In this document: piece after piece, positions 1 through 6,991 of the stretch | Layout of the letters: every line of letters begins with the position of its first letter | Position numbering within the stretch: position 1 is the first letter of the stretch | From: Chrysochromulina tobinii | Taxonomy: Eukaryota; Haptophyta; Prymnesiales; Chrysochromulinaceae | NCBI GenBank assembly: GCA_001275005.1 | Contig: JWZX01001487.1 | Span: 1 to 12,680 of the forward strand | Direction of reading: 5' to 3' | DNA length: 12,680 nucleotides | The notes under the pieces: model-generated | Seen by the model: the letters and a program-made list of their open reading frames with translations, nothing else | What the model was told of the DNA's origin: nothing | Database searches by the model: none | Program-made: the position numbers and the translations under genes

Positions 1-3000
1 AGTCCGCGCCGTGTGCTGAACATCAACCCGGGCTCGTCGGGCGTCGTGCAAGTGATCGGGCTCAGCATCACGGGAGGCTACACAGCTGAAAAAAAAAAGT
101 TGAGCAGTGGCGCCTTTGACTCAAGCGGCGCACCCTTGCCGTGCTCCTACTTCTCTGCACAGCCCTCTGCTTGCGCTTCCTATTCCATCGCGCGGATCAC
201 TTGCCCGGTCGCGTGTGGCACGTGTTCGCCTCTCCTGCCTGGTCCCTCAGGCCTCATGGTCTTGGCAGGCGCCGTAACGAGCTACCGCCACCCTGTTGCC
301 GGGGTGCACGCAGTACAGCCACATCCGCCGATGCCACTGGCCCTGCCATCGCCGCCACCGCGACCGCCTTCGACGGAGCTTGGACGAGCCCTCCCGGGCA
401 GCCAGCATGATGGGCGACAGCTCGCGCACTCCACAACCGTCGTAAGCTCCGGGTCGATCGTGGGCAGCGTCACCTCGGCGTCCCTTTTGGATGACGTGCG
501 TGCAGCCCCCGAGGCCAGCGACATTCTCGGGCTGTCCTCCTTTCAGCTTGTTGTGCCCAGCCACCGCCGTGAGCTGCAGACACAGGTGAGCAACACCGTC
601 GCCCTGACCAGCGCACTTGCCAACACCGCCGTCGGCCACATCGTCCTCGCCCCCGGCACCTACAACCTCACATCCGAGCTCAGCGTCAGCAGAAGCGTCG
701 TCCTCGAGGCGGCGGTGGCAGGCTCGGTCATCCTGGACGCACAAGCGAGCTCGTCGAGTCCGCGCCGTGTGCTGAACATAAACCCGGGCTCGTTGGGCGT
801 CGTACAACTGATCGGGATCCGGATCACGGGAGGCAACCCCTCTGGATATGGCGGCGGTGTTTACATCAACAGTGGCACGGTGACCTTCTCATTGTGCACC
901 ATCACTGGCAACACGGTTTCAGGAGGGAGAATTGGTGGCGGTGTCTATGTCGATTCTGGCACAGTCACGATAACATCTTCCTCAATCTCTGGGAATACAG
1001 CTACATCTGGCGGTGGTGTCGCTGTCAATGGTGGCACAGTGGCCATCTCATCGTGCACCATCAGTGGGAACACAGCACAAGATGGATCTGGCGGCGGTGT
1101 CTTAGTCAGTGGCACGGTGACCTTCTCATCGTGCACCATCACTGGCAACACAGCTTCTTTTGGCGGCGGTGTCTATGTAGGGAGTGGCAAGGTGGCCTTC
1201 TCATCGTGCACCATCACTGACAACACAGCTTCTTATAGGGGTCCCAATGTCGAAGTCGTTCCCGTAGATGGCACCGTCTGCTCCTGGGCGACGACCCTCA
1301 CCGGCGTCTTTGGCACAGTCTCTAATTGCCCGGCGCCGCCGCCGCCGTCGTCGCCGCCGTCGCCCCCGTCGCCCCCGTCGCCCCCGTCGCCGCCGCGGTC
1401 GCCTTCGCCGCCGCCGCGGCCGCCGTATGCACCAGGCACCTCGGTGGTGAGCACCAGCGCCGACCTGACCAGTGCACTCGCCAACACCGCCGTCGGTCAC
1501 ATCGTCCTTGCCCCCGGCACCTACAACCTAATCGCCGAGCTCAGCATCACCAGGAGCGTCGTCCTCAAGGCGGCGGTGGCAGGCTCAGTAGTGCTGAATG
1601 CACAAGCGAGCTCCTCGAGTCCGCGCCGTGTGCTGAACATCAACCCGGGCTTGTTGGGCGTCGTGCAAGTGATCGGGCTCAACATCACGGGAGGCTACAC
1701 GTTCACCGGAGGCGGCGGTGTCTTCGTCCAGGGTGGCACAGTGACCTTCTCGTCGTGCACCATCAGTGGGAACACAGTGACCTTCTCATCATCTGGAATG
1801 TCTCCGAATCATTATGGAGGCGGTGGTGTTTTCGTTGAATCTGGAACAGTATCCATCATCAGCTCACAGATCTACTTCAACTCAGCTAGTAATGGGGGCG
1901 GCGGTGTCTATGTCATTTCTGGCACTGTCATGGTCACATCTTCCTCGATCTACGGGAACACAGCTGGCTCCCAAGGGGGAATTGATCCAGGAGGCGGTGG
2001 TGTCGCCTTTTGGGGAGGCACTGTCTCAATCGTCAACTGCCAAGTATCTTCCAACCAAGCCCCCTGGGGCGGCGGTGTCTATGTCGGGAGTGCAACGGTG
2101 GCCATCTCATCATCCACCATCAGTGGGAACACAGCTACATATGATTGTTGCAATAACGGGTTGTACGGTCACAATGTCTACTTTTCTCCTACGGTTGCTC
2201 CCGGTTACGTTTGCTCCTGGGCAACGACCCTCACCGGCGTATATGTGGCGTACCCATCCCTCACAGTCTCAACTTGCCCGGCACCCCCTCCCTCGCCGCC
2301 CTCGCCACCATCACTACCACCACGTCCGATGCAGCCACCTCCGTCGCCAACGTCGCCAACGTCGCTACCGCCGGCGGGAGCGGTCGTGGCGGTGAGCACC
2401 GTCGCTGGCCTGAACGGTGCACTTGCCAATACAGCCGTCGGCCATATGGTCCTTGCTCCTGGCACCTACTTCCTCAACGGCGAGCTCAGCGTCACCAGGA
2501 GCTTCGTCATCGAGGCGGCGGTGGAAGGCTCTGTCGTGCTGAATGGTGGCAACGCGTTCCGTGTGCTGAACGTCAACCCAGGGTCGTCTGGCATCGTGCA
2601 AGTGATCGGGCTCAACATCACGGGAGGTCGAAGTTTGCCTTGGGGAGATCGAGGCGGCGGTGTCCTTGTCTCTTCTGGCACAGTAGCCATCTCATCGTCC
2701 ACCATCAGTGGGAATACAGCTGGCTATGCGAATGGTGGCGGTGTCTATGTCCAGAATGGCTCAGTGACCATCTCATCGTGCACCATCAGTGGGAACACAG
2801 CTGCTTATGGCGGTGGTGTCCATGTCAATGGTGGCACAGTGGCCATCTCATCTTCTATCATCAGTGGGAACACAGCTTACAATGGCGGCGGTGTGTATTT
2901 CGAGGGTGGCACAGTGGCTATCGCATCGTCCACCATCAGTGGGAACACAGCTGACTATACTCCTGGGGGAGGCGGTGTCTACGTCTCTTCCGGCACGGTC

Positions 3001-4848
3001 ACGATAACGTCTTCCTCGATCTACGGGAATACAGCGAACACTGGCGGCGGCGGCGGCGGTGTCTATGTGCAGGGTGGCACAGTGACCATCTCATCGTGCA
3101 CCATTAGTGAGAACTCAGCTGGCAATTGGTGGCAAGATGATGGTGGCGGTGTCTTCGTCAACGGTGGCATGGTGACTTTGTCATCATGCACCATCAGTGG
3201 GAACACAGCACCAAATGATGGCGGCGGTGTCTATGTCCAGGGTGGCACAGTGGCCATCTCATCGTGCACCATCAGTGGGAACTCAGCTGGCAATGGGCCC
3301 AATGTCTGTGTCTTTGGAGGCATCGTCTGCTCCTGGCCAACGACCCTCACCGACGTCTATGGCACAATCTCAACTTGCCCGGCACCGCCACCCTCGTCGC
3401 CTCCCACGCCACCCGCATCACCGCCGCCGCCTCCTCCCTTGCCGCCGCCTCCATCACCTCCGCCACCCTCGCCACCGACGCCTTTTCCTCCTCCGCCCTC
3501 GCCGCCGCCGCCGTCGCCCTCGCCGCCGGCGATGAGCGTCGTCGGTTTCACCCTCGAGCTCGGCGGCGACGTCTCCTCGTTCACCCCAAGCGTGCAAGCC
3601 GAGATCAGTAGCGCGATCGCGACTCAGGCGAGCGTCGACCCATCGGCGGTGGAGTTGGCCATATCGCCGGGCAGCGTCATCGTTGACGTGCGCATCCTGA
3701 CGCCCACAGCAGCGGCGGCCTCGGTGCGGTCGGCGATGGCCAGCGCGACGAGCAGTCCGAGCAGCGCGACCGCCATGCTCGCAAATGTCACCGGCGTCCC
3801 GACCACCGTGCTCGCGGTTGTGACGCCACCCACCGTCGCGGACGTCCCACCACCGCCTCCGCCTTCACCATTGCCTCCTCTACCCGTATCAGCCATGTCG
3901 AGCGGTGCATTTGGAGTTGAGACGAGCGGCTCCATGGGCGTCGTCATCGGCGTCATCGTCGGCGTCATCATCGCTCTTGTCCTCGCCCTGGTTATCATGC
4001 ACCGTAGTCGCCGCGAAATGCGCCGCAAGAAGGCCCATGAGCCTCCACCCCTGCAAAGGCCCACAACCGAGGCCCATGAGCCCCAGCCCTCGGACGCGAC
4101 GGCGGCCCCGGAGCTCAACCCCGAGCTCACCCCCGCGGCCCCCGAGAAGCGGCCCATCACCCTCGAAATCTCGTCAGCCGAGCCCGCGGTCGAGACGGAG
4201 GCGCAGTCGGTGCTCGTGCTGAGCTTGCCGGACCTCAAGATCCCGATCGCAACGGCGGCCCCCAATCCCACCCTTGGGCAGCGCCACGCTATCGGCAGCA
4301 GCGTGTACGTAAAGCGCAGCAGTGGAGAAGAGACTCTCGCCTATGTGAAGGAGTACGATGCGGAGAAGGCACTGTACACGGTAGAGCTCGAAAAGGTTGG
4401 CTCTGGGAAGGCAAAGACGTACCGCGACAAAGATCTGCGAGCGTCCAAGAACATGCTCGAGGGGCTTCTGTACTCTGTACGCGCAACCCTCTTCACTCTC
4501 CAGGCCGCCCAAGAGCCCGAACCTGTGGAGGAGGCGGCGCAGGCTGTTGAGGAGGCTGCCAGGACGGCAGCGGAGGAGACGGCGCAGGCTGCGGAGGCTG
4601 CCAAGGCGGCTGCGGAGGAGGCGGCCCAGGCTGCTGTGGCTGCTAGTGTGGCTGCGGAGGAGGCGGCGCAGGCTGCTGAGGCTGACAGGGTGCAGGTACT
4701 GCAGCCCACTGTGCCATCGACCGCTGTGCGCATGGTGGACGAGCTTCGAAACCGGCGCTCTACCTACATTTTCCCTCGAAATGCTGTTCCGGCCACTACC
4801 TTCACCAATGTGAATGATGTCACCAGGGGGCAAAAAGTACGGCTTTAG
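1..4848 (+). CDS. Mosaic PMP-like beta-helix surface protein, single-pass membrane, 5'-partial
   Basis: The frame is open from base 1 to the TAG at 4846-4848. The GTG at 13 is not a real start, because bases 1-12 encode SPRR, which precedes VLNINPG in the other modules too, so the 5' end lies outside the window. Domain order by base: a broken beta-helix piece (1-88); a Cys-rich ShKT-like segment (142-225); a Pro-rich stretch; three beta-helix modules (about 583-1330, 1438-2280 and 2383-3380), each with an N-terminal cap (SALANTAVGHIVLAPGTY), GGGVYV..GTVTISSCTISGNTA-type repeats and a two-Cys C-terminal cap (CSWATTLTGVYG..STCP); Pro/Ser linkers; an SEA-like domain (3535-3825); a transmembrane helix (3937-3999) followed by basic HRSRREMRRKK; then a cytosolic tail. 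Known: such repeats form right-handed beta-helices as in chlamydial PMPs and pectin lyases. Inferred: a cell-surface adhesin or matrix protein with a type I topology. The ligand is unknown. Unseen introns are possible, especially in 88-580. Confidence 0.85.
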   Translation, partial: SPRRVLNINPGSSGVVQVIGLSITGGYTAEKKKLSSGAFDSSGAPLPCSYFSAQPSACASYSIARITCPVACGTCSPLLPGPSGLMVLAGAVTSYRHPVAGVHAVQPHPPMPLALPSPPPRPPSTELGRALPGSQHDGRQLAHSTTVVSSGSIVGSVTSASLLDDVRAAPEASDILGLSSFQLVVPSHRRELQTQVSNTVALTSALANTAVGHIVLAPGTYNLTSELSVSRSVVLEAAVAGSVILDAQASSSSPRRVLNINPGSLGVVQLIGIRITGGNPSGYGGGVYINSGTVTFSLCTITGNTVSGGRIGGGVYVDSGTVTITSSSISGNTATSGGGVAVNGGTVAISSCTISGNTAQDGSGGGVLVSGTVTFSSCTITGNTASFGGGVYVGSGKVAFSSCTITDNTASYRGPNVEVVPVDGTVCSWATTLTGVFGTVSNCPAPPPPSSPPSPPSPPSPPSPPRSPSPPPRPPYAPGTSVVSTSADLTSALANTAVGHIVLAPGTYNLIAELSITRSVVLKAAVAGSVVLNAQASSSSPRRVLNINPGLLGVVQVIGLNITGGYTFTGGGGVFVQGGTVTFSSCTISGNTVTFSSSGMSPNHYGGGGVFVESGTVSIISSQIYFNSASNGGGGVYVISGTVMVTSSSIYGNTAGSQGGIDPGGGGVAFWGGTVSIVNCQVSSNQAPWGGGVYVGSATVAISSSTISGNTATYDCCNNGLYGHNVYFSPTVAPGYVCSWATTLTGVYVAYPSLTVSTCPAPPPSPPSPPSLPPRPMQPPPSPTSPTSLPPAGAVVAVSTVAGLNGALANTAVGHMVLAPGTYFLNGELSVTRSFVIEAAVEGSVVLNGGNAFRVLNVNPGSSGIVQVIGLNITGGRSLPWGDRGGGVLVSSGTVAISSSTISGNTAGYANGGGVYVQNGSVTISSCTISGNTAAYGGGVHVNGGTVAISSSIISGNTAYNGGGVYFEGGTVAIASSTISGNTADYTPGGGGVYVSSGTVTITSSSIYGNTANTGGGGGGVYVQGGTVTISSCTISENSAGNWWQDDGGGVFVNGGMVTLSSCTISGNTAPNDGGGVYVQGGTVAISSCTISGNSAGNGPNVCVFGGIVCSWPTTLTDVYGTISTCPAPPPSSPPTPPASPPPPPPLPPPPSPPPPSPPTPFPPPPSPPPPSPSPPAMSVVGFTLELGGDVSSFTPSVQAEISSAIATQASVDPSAVELAISPGSVIVDVRILTPTAAAASVRSAMASATSSPSSATAMLANVTGVPTTVLAVVTPPTVADVPPPPPPSPLPPLPVSAMSSGAFGVETSGSMGVVIGVIVGVIIALVLALVIMHRSRREMRRKKAHEPPPLQRPTTEAHEPQPSDATAAPELNPELTPAAPEKRPITLEISSAEPAVETEAQSVLVLSLPDLKIPIATAAPNPTLGQRHAIGSSVYVKRSSGEETLAYVKEYDAEKALYTVELEKVGSGKAKTYRDKDLRASKNMLEGLLYSVRATLFTLQAAQEPEPVEEAAQAVEEAARTAAEETAQAAEAAKAAAEEAAQAAVAASVAAEEAAQAAEADRVQVLQPTVPSTAVRMVDELRNRRSTYIFPRNAVPATTFTNVNDVTRGQKVRL
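142..225 (+). other. ShKT-like cysteine-rich segment inside the surface protein
   Basis: Five cysteines are spaced C-x9-C-x9-C-x3-C-x2-C, ending in CPVACGTC. That ending matches the CPxxCGxC signature that closes ShKT domains, which are common in algal extracellular proteins. ShKT normally has six cysteines, so one is missing or replaced. The segment lies directly after the break in the first beta-helix module and before a Pro-rich stretch. It could be a divergent domain, a relic, or chance translation of an unrecognised intron. Confidence 0.4.
850..1230 (+). repeat. Beta-helix repeat array, first complete module (5 units)
   Basis: Five consecutive units of about 66-75 bases each begin GGGVYV or a variant and end with (S/T)GNTA or a variant. 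Typical core: GTVTFSSCTITGNTA. Each unit should make one turn of a right-handed beta-helix, with the GGG at the turn. The array is closed by a cap containing CSWATTLTGVFGTVSNCP and a Pro/Ser linker at about 1333-1425. Confidence 0.85.
1711..2136 (+). repeat. Beta-helix repeat array, second complete module (5 units, divergent)
   Basis: Five units, more diverged than the other arrays. One unit carries extra sequence (TFSSSGMSPNHYG) before its GGG turn, apparently a partial copy of the preceding VTFSS strand. Other units replace the usual core, for example GTVSIVNCQVSSNQA. The array ends in a cap with CSWATTLTGVYV and STCP, where the spacing between the two cysteines is longer than in the other two modules. 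Confidence 0.82.
2653..3288 (+). repeat. Beta-helix repeat array, third complete module (8 units)
   Basis: Eight units, the longest and most regular array. Repeats read GGGVYV(Q/N/S)(G/S)GTV(A/T)ISSCTISGNTA with few changes. Connecting loops vary in length, and the longest contains two Trp (NWWQDD). The high regularity at DNA level suggests recent unit duplication. It closes with CSWPTTLTDVYGTISTCP and a long Pro linker (about 3379-3525). Confidence 0.85.
3535..3825 (+). other. SEA-like domain preceding the transmembrane helix
   Basis: About 97 residues starting SVVGFTLELGGDVSSFTP, with an amphipathic helix (VQAEISSAIATQA), the segment DPSAVELAISPGSVIVDVRI, and a second helix. The alternation of beta-strand, helix, strand, strand and helix is that of SEA-type domains often seen just outside the membrane in protist surface proteins. 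No clear autoproteolytic GSVVV site is present; the nearest is PGSVIVDV. The assignment rests on pattern recognition only. A short Pro-rich spacer (about 3847-3890) links it to the membrane helix. Confidence 0.55.
3937..3999 (+). other. Transmembrane helix of the surface protein
   Basis: Twenty-one residues of Gly, Val, Ile, Leu and Ala only, ending in Met, with GxxxG-like spacing (IGVIVGVI). It is followed at once by HRSRREMRRKK, a strong positive-inside signal. This puts the beta-helix modules outside the cell and about 280 residues in the cytosol. Confidence 0.93.
4284..4446 (+). other. Tudor/SH3-like segment in the cytoplasmic tail
   Basis: About 54 residues with alternating short strands: IGSSVYVKRSSGEE, AYVKEYDAEKALYTVEL, and KTYRDKDLRAS. 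The pattern (a strand with V-x-V, a turn, a strand ending Y-V, a polar turn, Y-x-V-E-L, and a closing D-L-R) resembles small Tudor/SH3-like barrels. Its role in a surface-protein tail is unknown; it may bind a cytosolic partner. Confidence 0.4.
4525..4690 (+). repeat. Ala/Glu-rich tandem repeat in the cytoplasmic tail
   Basis: Four in-frame units start at 4525, 4570, 4612 and 4654 (periods 45, 42 and 42 bases). Each begins with a (V/A)EE(A/T)AQA core, and units include AAEEAAQAA. The protein is predicted to be a continuous alpha-helix, possibly a coiled coil. The DNA is a degenerate gcggaggaggcggcgcaggc repeat, prone to length change. Confidence 0.8.
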
Positions 4849-4887
4849 GGGGCTGGTGTTCATGGGTCGAGTATTCTAATGCCGCAC

Positions 4888-4939
4888 GGGGCCCGGGGCG
4901 CGTTCGGGGCGGCGGGTTAGGGGCGGGTTCTGGGGCGGG
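4888..4939 (+). repeat. G-rich tract with quadruplex potential, downstream of the surface-protein stop
   Basis: Eight G-runs of three or four (4888-4891, 4895-4898, 4906-4909, 4914-4916, 4920-4923, 4925-4927, 4932-4935, 4937-4939) have loops of 1-7 bases on the sense strand. The last part is a 12-base-period duplication of gggcgggttct at 4921 and 4933. It lies about 40 bases after the TAG and could affect 3'-end formation, or lie in an intron. Confidence 0.65.
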
Positions 4940-4966
4940 TTCTGACGCCCCTCTCTCCACGCTCAG

Positions 4967-5576
4967 TTCGCGACAACCTCGTGCTCAACTCGTCACAGCC
5001 GTCCGCCTTCCCGCAGGCACTCTTTGACAAGCATCTCCTCTTGCCACCGAGGCCTTCGCCCGGGGGCGATCAGGATCCCGCCCTTCCTCGCTCCGAAATC
5101 ACTGGTCTCGTCGGGTGTCGCTTTCGCATGGGCACGCCGCCGCTGGTGGTAGATGCTCTCGCGCGCTTTTCGGGTCTCTCGAACGGCCATGAGCTGTCGA
5201 TACTCGACGGCACCACCTTCTCGGTGGTGGCGCGTGCGACTGTCGACCTCGCGGGGGAGTTGGCAATCTCAACGGGTTCGATTGGAGTACGCCACTATAA
5301 GCCACTATCGCCCCCGGTCAATCTCGCCGCGGGCACGCAGTACTTGCTCATGAGCTCGGGTCGATGAATCGCTCGTCGGATGTCTTCTACGACCTGAAGA
5401 CGTTGTTGCAGGCGCGCCAAGGCCTCTTGAGCGGCTGGCCTACGCCGACCTACTGCGACGTGATTGGGGCCTCCTGCGAGACATACGACCTCCACGACCA
5501 CGTACCAGCCTACCACGTGGGAGGGCGGTCATACGTGCCGCTGAATCTGCGATTAAAAGAGAGTGGGCAAAGCTGA
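4967..5576 (+). pseudogene. Frameshifted beta-sandwich adhesin-type domain
   Basis: One frame (open from 4921, stop TGA at 5365-5367) encodes DNLVLNSSQPSAF, then GLVGCRFRMGTPPLVVDALARF, LSILDGTTFSVVARATVD and PVNLAAGTQYLLMSS. The rest of the fold, SSDVFYDL through YVPLNLRL, is in another frame (stop at 5574-5576). Together these match a common secreted beta-sandwich module (VGxxFTVG..VTALGR..HTVxLxDA..PVxLxAGTxYYLVS..FYD..YxPVNF). This is a resemblance recalled by pattern, close to DUF4082-like modules. The switch falls between 5350 and 5385. No upstream ATG is in place; a pyrimidine-rich stretch ending CAG at 4964-4966 could be a splice acceptor. It is most simply a decayed gene, but a sequencing error or an unusual intron remains possible. 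Confidence 0.55.
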
Positions 5577-5860
5577 GCAGTGTGAACGGAGCAGCCGTAC
5601 TGTATCACTGTGCGGTTCAGATAAAGTAGGACACAGAACTTCGGAGAATTTGCCGCGTCCAAATGGGCGATTTCGAGACCAAATCTATCCACAAAAGTTC
5701 CAGAACGAGGCAGGGAGCTTCTTTGATCCACGCGTGCGTGCGTCGTCGGTTGGCTCTTGCTTGTTGAGCTCAAGGGATCTGAGAACACAATTGCTTGATC
5801 AAGGGATCGGCGGCAGTGGCGGCGGGTGTCTTCGCTTCGCTCTTGCTTGTTCAGCAAAGG
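5577..5860. other. Intergenic / 5' region of the dioxygenase gene
   Basis: No ORF of note and no TATA box. A short gcgtgcgtgcg stretch (about 5734) is simple sequence. The words ttgcttg and caagggatc recur in 5757-5810, a weak local duplication. From 5783 to 5860 the dioxygenase frame is already open and hydrophobic but has no ATG. Confidence 0.5.
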
Positions 5861-6991
5861 ATGTCCTGGAAGGCGTTGCACTCTCTGGTGCAGGCATCGT
5901 CGGCATCTCTCGAAGCTGCGCCGCCTGATGGGAACGAATATGACGGCGCCGCGAGACGCGAGGGGCTCGAAGCACTCAAGGACCCTTATGAGCTCAACGC
6001 AGCCCAAATCGCTTCGTTTCGTCGCGATCGCCACTTGCGAGTGGCTGGGCTACTGCCTGCTGCTTTGCTGGTTGAGGTGCGCTCGAGGCTGGTTGCACTC
6101 GCGTCGCGCGCCACTGGAGGTTGCAACGCGAGTGTACCCTCCAAGCCACATCCGCAGCCAGGTCACGGAGCGTCAAAGGAGGCAGTCGAGGCTTGGTGGG
6201 CTGACGTATCAGAGCCCGCAGTGCGCTCCTGGCACATGCAGCAAATGTGGGCCGCAGATCCGGTCGTGCGAGCTCTTGTGCTCTCCCCCCGATTGGGCGA
6301 TGCCGCATGCAAGCTGCTCGGATGCGATGCGGTGCGACTCTACCACGACAATGCCCTTTCAAGAGCACCAGGCAGCAAACCAACCCGCTGGCACTGCGAC
6401 GATGGGCCGGCGGGCTACATGATCCTTGGCAGCGCGCAAGTCGTCACGGTGTGGGTCCCGCTCCAGCGCACCACCCCTAGCATGGGATCGCTGATCTTCA
6501 GCAAGCGCAGGACTCAGCAGAGCAGCAGGGACGGGGAGCAGCCCGGCATGCGCCCGTGCTTGGACGCCTGGGATATGGCAGACAGAGCCGAGGGGGGCAG
6601 CAGGTTGCTCCAGTCGGATTACGAGCAATCAGACGAGTACGACGCGCTTGTCACTGCCACGCTCGAGAAGGAGGGCTTTGCTCCTGATATCGCGACGTAT
6701 GAGTTAGGCGATGCCTCTATCCACCTGACCTCGTGCTTCCATCGAACCGGCCCAAATATGGGAGGGACTCCTCGGATGATCCTAGCTGCCACGTTCTTTG
6801 CCGACGGTGTTACCGCGCGTACGGATGTCGACGTGTCCACCATGACGCAAGGGCAGCGCAACGATTGGAACAAGTTTGCGCCCGGCGTGTCTCCTGGTGA
6901 GCCTGTGTCGACGTGGCTCAACCCTGTGCTGCCGCACACGCAAATGGGCGCCATGATGGGCGCAATCCAAGAGCGAGCCGCTGTGTTGTAG
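5861..6991 (+). CDS. Phytanoyl-CoA dioxygenase (PhyH) family protein
   Basis: 376 residues from the first in-frame ATG at 5861; the frame is open back to 5783 only with non-ATG codons. The family consists of Fe(II)/2-oxoglutarate-dependent oxygenases that hydroxylate phytanoyl-CoA, other lipids or small metabolites. The signature is complete: the H-x-D motif in TRWHCDDGPAGY (H178, D180), the distal iron ligand in LTSCFHRTGPN (H294), and the 2-oxoglutarate-binding Arg in GTPRMIL (R305). The strands LGSAQVVTVWVPLQ and GSLIFSK are typical of the jelly-roll core. No C-terminal peroxisomal PTS1 tripeptide is seen (it ends AAVL), so this need not be the peroxisomal phytanate enzyme. The substrate is unknown. 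Two relatives of the general fold are prolyl hydroxylases and syringomycin-type halogenases, but the H-x-D carboxylate argues against a halogenase. Confidence 0.88.
   Translation: MSWKALHSLVQASSASLEAAPPDGNEYDGAARREGLEALKDPYELNAAQIASFRRDRHLRVAGLLPAALLVEVRSRLVALASRATGGCNASVPSKPHPQPGHGASKEAVEAWWADVSEPAVRSWHMQQMWAADPVVRALVLSPRLGDAACKLLGCDAVRLYHDNALSRAPGSKPTRWHCDDGPAGYMILGSAQVVTVWVPLQRTTPSMGSLIFSKRRTQQSSRDGEQPGMRPCLDAWDMADRAEGGSRLLQSDYEQSDEYDALVTATLEKEGFAPDIATYELGDASIHLTSCFHRTGPNMGGTPRMILAATFFADGVTARTDVDVSTMTQGQRNDWNKFAPGVSPGEPVSTWLNPVLPHTQMGAMMGAIQERAAVL

Noticed and set aside
141-410. A frame starting with MLLLLCTALCLRFLF that resembles a signal peptide
   Set aside because: The first codon is GTG, the frame is out of phase with the surface protein and ends quickly; the phase of the main frame is fixed by the repeats on both sides.
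583-592. A textbook donor-like cag|gtgagc at the start of the first complete beta-helix module
   Set aside because: The same gtgagc coding word occurs at the matching place in the other two modules (around 1447 and 2392), where it encodes V-S in VVSTSA and VSTVA, so it is conserved coding sequence.
1333-1425. The gccgccgtcgccc-type simple repeat as a possible stand-alone satellite
   Set aside because: It is in frame and encodes the Pro/Ser linker; the other two linkers have the same role with different codons.
1326-1838. Out-of-phase Ala/Arg-rich frames over the proline linkers and repeats
   Set aside because: They are shifted readings of ccg/tcg-rich linker DNA and of the beta-helix repeats.
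5510-6034. A 174-codon minus-strand frame across the dioxygenase 5' end
   Set aside because: No recognisable domain, Arg/Ser/Cys-rich composition, and it overlaps a supported gene on the other strand.
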